Part shown: piece by piece, positions 21,747 to 32,380 of the stretch
Layout of the letters: every line of letters starts with the position of its first letter
Position numbering within the stretch: the stretch's first letter is position 1
Assembly (NCBI RefSeq): GCF_022539665.2
Contig: NC_081336.1
Coordinates: 4,852,221-4,916,220, forward strand
Origin: Daphnia carinata
Taxonomy: Eukaryota; Arthropoda; Branchiopoda; Diplostraca; Daphniidae
Direction: 5' to 3'
Length of the DNA stretch: 64,000 nucleotides
The notes under the pieces: generated by a model
Databases searched by the model: none
What the model saw: only the letters and a program-made list of their open reading frames with translations
What the model was told of the DNA's origin: nothing
Program-made: the position numbers and the translations under genes

Positions 21747-24700
21747 TTAAGGGCTGGCAGAAACTAAAAAAAAAACGAAAAAAAAAAATATAAGGAATTA
21801 GTTGGTACACATCGTTTTTAAAGTTATTTGAATAAGAAAACGTACAAAAAAAAAATATAATACCTTTGGCTTTGGATGCATATTCTATTATTTGAAGTAA
21901 ACACCGACCGAATTCTTCAAGAACCAGACCTTCTGTTTCGGCCGAGGTTTTACGCAGCCTTTCAGCCTCCTCGGCTTGAGCAAGAAGGCACTGACAAGTA
22001 GCTTCCACAACTTCTTGGGTGATGAAACTAAATGGTGGCCTGCTGTCGAAAAGAAATGATAATGTCGGAAGCTATGGAGGAAAATTGTTAAATGGTACTA
22101 CCTTGACCCTGACGCCGATGGTATTGAAAAGCCCTTAGGAGTATCAGCTGTTCGGTCATCGTGTTTGCTATTTTGCGGTGTATTGCTCAGTGTTCGGTTA
22201 TCGTTCGAGTTGCCAGGGTTGTGTTGAAGCACTGCCGTTTTCGACGTTCTTTTTTCTCCAGGTCCGGGAGGTGAACCGGCGGGATCAACACAGTTTTTAC
22301 ATCCGATGCATTTACAAATAGCAGAGCATGCTATTTTAGCCTGAATTTGAAATCAATGAATAATGGTGGATGCCTGTTAATTTTGATGTTGTTAAAAAGC
22401 GGTTTAATCAGCAAACCTCATAACACTCGCAATAGTTTTTCAAACAACCTGAGCGTTTGCAATGACATCCTTTGTTGTGGCGCCTAGGTTCTGGACCCCA
22501 GCCTACGCCAATTTTGGGTTTGAATGCGTGTGGATTACGATCTAGGCAGGATCTTATGGCCCTTAGACGCAATTCTTCGTGTTCCAAATTATTGGCACAG
22601 CAAACGCAATTACAGCCGTGACAAAATTCCCCATTCGCGAAACAATCACAATAGCTGTAAGGATGTTTAAAACAAAATTTAGTACAAATTACTAAAGGCT
22701 AATGCTATGAATGAATTTACAGCTTGAGGCACTGCGATTTAGTACAATTGCATGGCTTGCGCGGTTTCAGTCCATTCGATTCTAATACGCTTTGAGCTTT
22801 CGCCTGAGATGCGGTTGCAGATGTTTGGGTTGACTCAGGAGAAGGCGGAGGAGCTGCTTTTGGTTGCTGGGACAAACGAGGAGTCACGTTGGCACTAGTA
22901 ACTATTGGTGATGTAATCGATTCAGACACGACAGTAGCAGCACTGGTCGTAGCAGCTGAGAAGTTCGTTGTTGCTGGTGAACTATTTGTCCCCATTGAAT
23001 TCTTCGGATAACAGGAAGAAAAAAAATTTGTTTTAAATTACGTCTTGGAATTGTAGAAATGGGTCGAACAATGCTGAGGAAACTTAATGCGAAAAAGAAT
23101 TAGGGGTTCTCACTTGTGAAGAATACTGAGCTGGAACCATCACAAGGTTGCTTGTCAGTGAATTCATTGATCCAGCTGGCAGTATTATACGTTGAGCTCC
23201 CTGCGGTACACTAACTGTTGAGATTGTACCCTTTGCTTGGCCAAGCGTCTTTGTTACGGATGGGAGAGTGCCTTTGACTGATTGCTGGGTCACTGTGCTG
23301 TTTGACGATTGGATCTACAGGTAAAAAAAAAAGGTGGTGATTCTGACAACTAAAGAAACATGAGGAATCCTCACTTTAATAGAGTTTGCTGTGGGTGTGC
23401 CTATTATAACTTTTGAGGTTCCTGATGCCGTGATTAAGTTTCCCGTTCCATTATTTCCACCAGTTGGATTGACGACGCGAACTAATTGTATCTAAAACAG
23501 GTACATTTTCATTTTGATTTAAAAAATGTTGCGTGAAACAACTGATACAACCTTATTTCCAGCTAGCTGGAAATGCTGCTGAGGTCCACTTTGTTCTCCT
23601 TGCGTACCCATTGCTGGAAGAATTCCAGCAGCCAATGCTTGAGCCGTTGTTAGCCGTATGTATTGTGCTGGTTGTGTCCCACCACTTTGTCGGACTACAC
23701 AAACGAAAAATTTGAAAATTTTTTTGTTATCCCACATCGATAGGTAAATTAACGAGGAGAGCGGAGAAAAGATTCTCCAATTGTAAAAACATAGACATGT
23801 TTTATATACCTTGGGCTGAAGTAACCGAGCCTGGTGTAGAAGGTCTTAGCACAAATTTTTGGGGGCTTAACGGATTCATATTCGTGACATTCCCGCCACC
23901 TGGTCGAGCCTGAACGAGTGCCGCCATCGTAACTTGACCCGCAGCGTTCTTTATGAGTAAGCTCGTTGGTTGGCTTTGTATGGAAGACGTAGATGAGACA
24001 GTCGATGCAGCAGAATGTGGTGGAGCTGGGGCAATCTTCGTGGGGGTCTTTGTCGGCCCACTCCTTACCAACGTCACATTCCCTCCTGCGAATTTTGCTC
24101 CTTGTTTCCCGGCCAAAATGTTGTTTGCGGGAGTAGTTTGGCCTCCCGCGGCAACGGCAACCTTATTAACAATTAAAGGCTGTCCCTGAATTTAAAAAAA
24201 AATTTGACCAAATTCCACTGCTGAAAAAGGTTAAAAGCCTACTTTCTTGGGCGAAATAAGACCAAGTTGTTGAGCTTGCTGTAGCGTAATGGTTTTTGTC
24301 GGGCTCATAAGTCGAACAGATTGTGACTGAATTCCTGTAGCTTGTGGCCCGGTACTCGAAATCTTACTTCCATCTGTGTTTAATGCATTTACAAAGCGCA
24401 AATTTGAATTTGGTGTTAGAAGGGATGTTAATCCACTTGTTGAAGCTGGCACTGTAAGTAGCAATGGGTGCCCAGATTGATTTTGGCTTGTGGGAGCAAG
24501 CACTACTTTGGTAACCTAAATGATTATAAATGTAGGTCAAGTACATGAAGAATAAAGAACGCATGAGGATGGGCGAACCTGGGTTGATGTTGAAGCTGTA
24601 ATTGTTTTTTTGATTTGGTTTAACGGGAATACATTTCTTGCTACTGGTTCGGTAACCGGCAGCGAAACGGACATGGGAGGGATAGATGATTTACTCTTAT

Positions 24701-25366
24701 CATCGCACGTATTTGTCATAATATTGAATCCAATGTCACTTTGATCCATGAAACTTTCCATTGGAATTGATTGTACACTTTGACTTCTGTTCACCTCCAG
24801 ATTCTAAAAAAACAAGTAAAGTTTCGTACATTCAAAAAATTGTTGGCTAGTATTTATATCTTACTTGCACATCAACATCCATGGCTTCAATGGACATCGT
24901 TTCCACTTCTTCTGAATGACCTAGATCATTCATATTCAAACTATGGTGATCACTTCCTAAATGCACCACTGTGCCACTGCCTTGGCCATGGTCGTCTACA
25001 ATGCTAGAAACATTGGGCATATGAGACACTGCATCATTGGATTCCAACGCTCCTTCTAATCCGAGCCACAAAGAGGGGTTGTTGGCCTAGAAAAAAAATG
25101 TGGGATCAGTTGAGCAAAAAAAAATTAGTCTAAAATTTTTATGGTAGACTCAATAATACTACATCTAGCACAAATCAGTTTGCCCAAAAAGTTTCGTTTA
25201 TTCAACAAAACCCAAAAGGGATAAGGCTTACCAAATCTGACACATCAGTGTTCACCAAATCAGGAGGTAAGTCTGAAACTTCAGTTGTTATTACTTCTGT
25301 TTGTTCATCAGTTTCTGAATTAGCAGAAGTAAGGGAAAGAATGAAATCATCTGTTTCAACTTGCAT
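21747..25366 (-). CDS. lin-54: LIN54 / Mip120: CXC DNA-binding subunit of the DREAM/MuvB complex
   Basis: Thirteen coding exons splice in phase: 25366-25232, 25086-24865, 24803-24579, 24515-24243, 24185-23810, 23694-23552, 23491-23375, 23314-23114, 23001-22721, 22654-22417, 22340-22102, 22042-21864 and 21763-21747, giving 881 residues. The N-terminal half is Gln/Ser/Thr-rich with TQxxQ-type stretches and [16 protein letters not shown]. Two tesmin/TSO1 CXC domains follow: [16 protein letters not shown] from about 648, and [17 protein letters not shown] from about 720, joined by the signature [10 protein letters not shown] (696-705). Tyr659 and Tyr732 occupy the positions that insert into the DNA minor groove in human LIN54. 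A helical C-terminal region (about 825-877) would contact the other MuvB subunits. The protein recognises CHR elements (TTTGAA type) in cell-cycle promoters. Introns are 57-145 nt. The last exon codes only for VSASP. A tandem CAGCAG acceptor at exon 12 allows gain or loss of one serine. Confidence 0.95.
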
Positions 25367-25544
25367 AGCGGTACCTTGGGAATGAAAACAAAAGTTAAAA
25401 TTGTGGAGGTTTTAGTCAAACTGATACCTAAACACACTATGACACAAGTTTGGACAGAACTGTAGGTCCTAGTTAGCCAAATATCTTTTGAATGCAAATC
25501 AGGGTTACTTCAAAGATAAAAAGATTTGTGCATGAATATCGAAA

Positions 25545-25573
25545 AACCCGCCTGTAATAGGCGCCATTTTGAA
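25545..25573. promoter_or_regulatory. E2F-like and CHR-like motif cluster upstream of lin-54
   Basis: Within 29 bp lie AACCCGCC (25545-25552, E2F-like), palindromic GGCGCC (25560-25565, E2F/CDE-like) and TTTGAA (25568-25573, canonical CHR). This is about 180-200 nt upstream of the lin-54 ATG, where a promoter or noncoding first exon would be expected; CATTCCCAAG|GTACC just before the ATG could be an acceptor for such an exon. The CDE-to-CHR spacing is close to, but not exactly, the four bases typical of vertebrate tandem sites. Confidence 0.35.
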
Positions 25574-25579
25574 AATCGT

Positions 25580-28500
25580 TTCCTTAGGGCATCAAACTGG
25601 GTTGATTTTTATGCCCTCAGCCTCAGGAGTGATAAAATCATCATTGCAAAGTTTGGAGTACGTTACGTTACCAAACCATTCACCCGTAAGACAAACGAAA
25701 TATACCTTCATCTCGAGAACTCGACATCGTTTAAGAGGAATCGTACAATCAGCCCGCCATGAACTTATTCAAAGCGACGCCTGCGATTGCTCTCTTGACA
25801 AATTTCAAATAACTGTTCATAGATGGCGGGCACCACAGACTTAGAAGTCAACATACAACATAAGCATTCGGAGTGAATTAGGGGAGTAGTACAAAATACG
25901 GTACAATACTGCAGTAACTGTAACAAACAAGACTGTAGCACTACGTATGCTGGCACAATATTACAAAGTTTCAGGTAGTTATTTCCAGCAAGCGTTATGT
26001 TTTAACCTGTCGGTTGAAATAAACCAATTTGCTCCAGTGCCATGTATACAGCCTGTCTTCGTTTTTAGTTTTGCGTATTTCATTATCGATATTCGTTACC
26101 GTTGAGATGCACTTGTCTTGATCTATGCCATAAGTAAAATTTTGTTTCCTCACATCTTTGTGTTGTTACGTGGCTCTTGTTGTTGTTATATGATCACAAA
26201 AACTTCTCAAATGTATCTGGTTTGCACGGCTTTTTTAATTGCTATACATCAAACCCATTTCAGTCGAAGCCAGTGTTCCTTCGACCATTTCGTACAAACT
26301 TTTCTATCTACAGGAAATTTAAAAGCCTTAATATTATAACGCCTATAGTGATTAAAACCCGTTTGCAGAGATAAAAGTCAATGTAAAGAACGAGTGGGTG
26401 AATGTCTTTATGTTCTACGCGTATGCTGACTATCCGGTTCAAGAACTTATTTTTGTTACGTTATTTTTTATTTTTTTTTTTTTTTCACGGCCGCGAAATC
26501 TTTCTCTGTCAACCAAATACACCACAAAATGGCCAGGTAAAAAAAAAAAAAAGGAGCTCCTTAAGAAGTATGCAGATGACGGCTTACTTTTAAATTCGCT
26601 TCAAGGCAACGGGAAATTTAGATGTAGGTATTGTAATGGCTATTCAAAATGCGTTTTCGTAGCGGAAAGCGTTACTTTACCGATGTTGGATCGTACGCTA
26701 GGTTATGACACTTAAAGAAATTATATGCTGTGGAAAGTAAGTGCGATTATGTTTGTTTTTTGCTTCCATCGACACTCGGATCCTCCTTCCATAGGGAAAT
26801 ATCATTCACGAAATGAATGGCAAGGCTGATAAGGGATTAAAAGGTAATTAACTCGGGGTTCGACGATAATATTATTTGGATGAATTTCAACGGAAGTGTT
26901 CCTTTGTTTTACTGTCGGTGTTGATTGTTTGCTAGATTGGCATTAACAGTTTATGAATACTGTGTGGCCTCTATAAATATTCGCTGTTAGCCTCAATACG
27001 TTGAACATGGCGAATCAATGCAGCCCATCTATAATCATGTGTCTAAAAAAAACTGTGATTTTAATCGTGTACAGTAGAAACCATGAATGAATGGACACTT
27101 GGACGTGCACGATGAGGCCCTACCGTTAAACTATTGTCCGAATAAAGAGCGACTCAGTTTCCGTTGGATATAATACAGACGTGTTGTCTTTTCAACAAGC
27201 ATGATCAACTCCACGCTTTATTGCGTGCCCCATGTATGTTTTTGTTTTTTTTATACTTGACCCGAAACTTTTTCCTGTTAATTTGCGGATGCTTCAATTT
27301 TGCCGTTGGATGCTTCATTAATCATAGGCGAGGAACATTCGTTGCTTCGCGAATAGAAGCGTCGTCCAGCACAAATGCGGTTAAGGTACTGATCACGATA
27401 TTATTAGCACGTAATTGGAAATCGTATAGCGTGGAATAATGAAGACGTTCAACTTTACAATTGACGCCTACTGTAGCGTAGGGCTGATATCAAGGACGCC
27501 ACCTACAGATGCAGAAGCCATATAGAAAGTAAGGTATCGTAGCAGTACGGGTACTAATAAAAGAACTATGTATTGGAATGTCACAATTCATAATACGTCC
27601 CCACAAACATTTACACTCGCCAGACTAGGGAAGGAACACGACGTGTTCCAAATGACATGAGCGAAGATATAGGAATATGGAAAAGAAAATGGGAAAAGAG
27701 AACAGTACAGTCGTGTTAACAGCTCGCAGTGAATGTTCGCATGGAAAATGAACAACATGCCGTGAGGCGTGGTCCAGTGTTCCAATGGTCATTAGGTGAC
27801 GCTTGCGTTTTTACCGTGATAAGTAACAATCAATATTTTTTTTTACGTACATAATTCAAACAGTATTTTTTTAACACAACGTACCCACGTCAATTTACAA
27901 ATGAATATGTTTTTCATGAGAACCAACGACTTCATACTGGGAATCAGTTTCACGGTCTCGTATTTGAGAAAGTCCTCGGTCGCTCAATTTACATCGTTTC
28001 ATGTTACCAAAATGTGTGGTTCTTGGCAATTTTAAATTAAGCTGATGATTGTTCTTCGAATTTTGTCACCATACGCAATCGGTTTGGACGCGTTCCGATC
28101 GTGCAAGCGGTGCGAGCGCTGTTGTCGGGATTCAAACATGCCCAGATCGCTTCCATCCCTTTCGTTTACTTCTGAGAACTTCCCGATAAATGGAGGAGGA
28201 AGATTTCCAAACTCTGTAGAAAGAAGGTCGAAAATGAGATGACATGACATTTTTCAAAAAGTGCAATAATGTACAGTACCTGGAGAGGCAAACGGTTAGC
28301 TCCGTTTAAGGTGGCCAGACTTTCCAAAGTCAGGAGCGGATCGCACCTGCAGCAGAAGGGCATTTTGTAGATGATGTAGTTAGTTTCACTTAGGCGAGCT
28401 GCGCTGCGTCAGGCGTGTTCTGGTCAGTACACTGAAGTGAAAACTTGTCCGAATGGCCAAGGCCACGAGGTGTGTGACCCAAGGTTTGTGCAACCCTTTA

Positions 28501-29642
28501 TCGCTGCCACCAATCTCATTTATTTGATCAGAGGATTCCGTTGATGGTTTTATCAGTCGCCTCGTCTCAGGAAATGTCTAACTGTGAAGGCATGCTAAGA
28601 GGAAGAAATAGCCTTTTCGTCGCGCCTCCAACGTTTTATTTGCATGTCCTGTGATTAGACCAACTGGTGGTTCGACGGAACAGGTACCTGTCCTGTTGAA
28701 ACTCGTTCAAATTGCATCTGAAATCGTGATGAGCGAGAATGGTTGGTCTTCGAATTTGATGGATTCTCGGTAGACCACAGCCAGCTGGATGACGATGGAA
28801 GGCGCAACGGAGAAAGTAAAAATGAACGGACGGATTCGGATCCGTGGTGCGCCTTCACAGTGCTGTCGTACACATCAAAACGCACGCGGCACTCATCGTC
28901 AGTCGTGGTGCTTCAACAATCGCACGTATCGCGCAGTTTCGTCATGCAGGTCAATTAGCCTTTCGTTTTGGTTTCAGCACGCTTCATTAAAACGAACGTT
29001 TCGGTAATTTTCGGCTGTCGTAGGGGAAAAAAGGGTGAGCGTTGTTCTTGATTAATTCATCGTCCCCATTTTCTTGCAGCCACCATTTAATCCAGTACGT
29101 TAATCAATTGAGAGGTTGCCTGACGTTATGCTATTTATGCCTTTCCATACATTTCACGTTTTTCATGTTATGTATTCCATACGGACAAAGCATTGTAAAG
29201 TTTGCGCGGCAAAACAGTCGAAGCTTCCCGTTACTGTTTCAATTGAATGTTCATTTCTTATCCTTTTCTCTTCGCTCCGTCAGTCGCTAGCGGCTTGCCA
29301 GAGAGCTGTATTTAGCCACATTTGTGGCACCGTAACCATTCTTTAAAATATACACTATGTACACCATGCCGGCTGAGTTCTTGAGCTGCCATACAGAGCT
29401 TGGCATTCAACATTTTATCCATTTTTTTTTTTTTTTTTTTGCACCCGAAGATGGTTCACGAACAAGGGTGTAGGTGGAAAACGTTTGGGCTAGACGCACA
29501 GCATATGGATTTCTAGTGTTTTTAAAACCCAAAACATCACGAATTCACCATCGACCGAGAGACACTTTATCTGGTTGAAAAAGGGGAGTTTTAACTTGTT
29601 GACGTTGGCCTGCTGTATCCGTCGTTCAAGTTGTTTTACGCG
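25580..29642. other. Four-kilobase stretch with no gene recognised
   Basis: Several open frames occur but none can be named. At 26533-26715 (plus) a frame reads ELLKKYADDGLLLNSLQGN and then a short Cys pair (CRYC), after a poly(A)/poly(T) patch; nothing matches a family I know. At 28688-28900 (minus) a frame reads CRVRFDVYDSTVK, like a C2-domain strand, and ends at a possible GTACCT donor, but neighbouring candidate exons (28280-28345, 28032-28230) do not join it in phase. These may be exons of an unrecognised gene. GC content is higher than in the left half. Confidence 0.4.
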
Positions 29643-31578
29643 CTACAGGAAAATGGGAATGTTCCTCATATCTGGAGGCGCAATGACTTGCAGAACTTCC
29701 GACTGATTGGCTGGACTCTGCCCTTCAGGTTTGGGTCCATACGATTCGTAATTGGACGGTTTCTGACCGCACACAGACGCTGCTGGCGACTCGTCGTGAT
29801 TGTCAGCGCCACCGCTTGCCATGTGCTGACTCGAGCTGCTGCAACCGCAGTGTTGGCAATGCTGGCAATGTTGATGGCGCAGTAAATGCTGTGTGGCCAT
29901 TGACGAAGGATGTTGTCCAGCCAGCGAGCCGCCGTAGATGTTGCACGGCTGAAACGCCTGACAACTCTCCTTGGCCAACAAACTGAGTAGCTGTGCGTTG
30001 TTGGGCAGCTGCATTTCGTACAACTGAGGTTCGTAATAGCCGGCCAGCCCGCGTCGGCAGAGATGCTCGTAGGTGCAGACGGACGGCGTTGTGGCCGTGC
30101 CTTTGTTGGTGTTGGAGGAAGAAGTCACCGACGAAGCAGTCGAGTAGTAGGTCAACGACGGAGCCTTGTAGCCCAGCTCTTGGTAGATGTGCTGGTGCGA
30201 ATGGTGCGCATCCGCAGCCAAGGGTCCGCGCTGGCGATCCACCTCCTCGTAGGGTTGTTCCATTTGATCGGTGGGATCGTTGGCGACGCCATCCCGAAAC
30301 CGGATGAAGCCACTGTCGTTGACCAAAACGGAAGAGACCTGCGGGTGCGACGCATTCATAGGGCAACGCGGCCTTTGGTGTTGCGCTTGCGACGACGATC
30401 GCTTCGAATCGTAGAGCGCTGTGAAAGCCGAGGAGGAGGACGCCGATGACGTAGCCGAATGATTGGCCATGGCCGCTCGGTCCATTTGCTGTTGAACCTG
30501 ATGAAGATGGAGATGTTGATGTTGATGTTGATGAGACGACGTCGGATTCGAGTAGCAATAGTTTCGCAAATTGACCGACGGGTACGGCGACTCGTCCGAG
30601 GCGACTGACTTGATTGGCGATAGATCAGTCATGGCGCCTCCGGCGGTCACATCACCAGCACCCGCTCCGTTGCGTGCCATGGCACCTCTGTTGCTGTGGC
30701 AGCAGAGCGTCGACAGCGTCTCGATTGAGCCGTTCTTCAGCGACCGACCGGCAAACATCCACAAGGAACTCTTCTTGGTGGTTGACGAGGAAGAAGGGCC
30801 GCTAGAGTCGCCTTGTTTCTCCGCCAGCGTCGTTTGATTGTAGCGCAACGGTTGGACGGCGACGTAGGCGATGAGGGTAGCCATGATGAACTCGAGGAGT
30901 CGAGCAACCAGCTGATATGTCCACCACGGCCAAAAGTTTTCCGTTGCCACTGGCCAATGATCTAGCCTCTTCTCTTCGGCCGCTTGTTCCATGCTGGACA
31001 AGGATGAAGGGAGACCTAGCACCTCACGCAATGCATCAACGTTCAGATTGCGTTCGCGTTGCAGCCCCTGGTAGCGAGCCAAGAACTCGGCTGTCAGGAC
31101 GACTGGAACTGCGCCATTGCCGAGACCGATGCCGTGGCTGGCACTGCCAGCCGACGATGTCGGTTGTTGGCGCCATGGCAAGCCGTAAACGCCGAACATG
31201 CCGTAAAGCTGGAAAGCAGCCACGAGGAGAGCCAGAATGGCTGCGGCGAGCGTGACTCGGACAGCGCGCAGCAGCGTCGGTTGCGGCAGGTATCTAGGGA
31301 GAGAAGCGCCGTGGACGTGGAGAGCAGTCAAATGGCTGCGTACCGTCTCCGTTTGTAGGCTGGTGGCAGCCCTTGTTGCAGGCGCAAATGCCGCCAGATA
31401 GCCTAGCGACAAAGCCAGCGACCAAAGGACAAAGTAGGCCTGGCTGGCCAGGTGCAACGAGAACAGGCCGCCCACTGAGCCGACAACGATGTCGATGCTG
31501 AGACTCAACGCAAAATGGAAGGCCACCAATGCCGCCCACAGAGCCGGTTTCACCAGCGCACTCGGCATCACCTGTGAG

Positions 31579-31621
<43 letters not shown>

Positions 31622-32347
31622 AAGAAACAACAATTAATTAATGATGAGAAACCGTGAGACAAGAAATTGAAAGAGGGACCGGTAGGAGTATAATTATGCA
31701 AGTCGCTAGCCAATATTCAATGACCCGAATGAGTCCAAAATAAGCAAGCAAAAATGAAATTGTTAAGCCTTTCGCTGGTAGTTTGCTACAAGTGAAATCG
31801 TTCCATCAAGCCATTACACAGTATGTTAAATAGCGAAGGTTGAATTAATTTAGCGAAAGTTTTTGTGGGCGGTCGCGACGTGAATAGAAATCCTCCATTG
31901 TCAGTTGATCGCTGGCATTTGGTTAATCTCACGTCAGCATGACAAGAGGACCCGCGTAATCATTTTGGGTTTTTGGCCTCTAAACGGATCGTCCGCGTTG
32001 GGAAGAATGAAGTTTTTTTTTTTTTTTTGTTTTTTTTTTTTGTTTTTTTTTTTTCGTTCAGTGTCATGGAACGCTAGGTATTCAATTGGTTTCAATTTTT
32101 GAACACGGTTGTTTCATCGCTAGTCTCTCTCCTTTTAACGTCAATGATGATAACAAAAGAAGCGAAAAAAAAAAAAAAAGAAAAGAAAAAATAGAGAACA
32201 ACGGCAAGTTCACGGATTTCGAGTGAATTCTATTGGATGTGCCACGTCAGTATGACGAAACGCAGCACAACATTCTCTCGGCTTTTATGCTGACCTAATG
32301 AATGGCTCCCAGATACGGTTGGAGAGGTGCGACGTTGAGGCTCAAGC

Positions 32348-32380
<33 letters not shown>

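Noticed and set aside
30063-30449. Plus-strand open frames antisense to the PRRT-like gene (also 33711-34132 and 34440-34820)
   Set aside because: Arg- or Val-rich mirror readings of Ser/Thr-rich codons on the opposite strand; no start or splice support.
29803-30558. 251-codon open frame overlapping the PRRT-like second exon in another frame
   Set aside because: It is a shadow of the GC-richer tail exon; its translation is low-complexity and has no domain, while the main frame continues a recognised protein.
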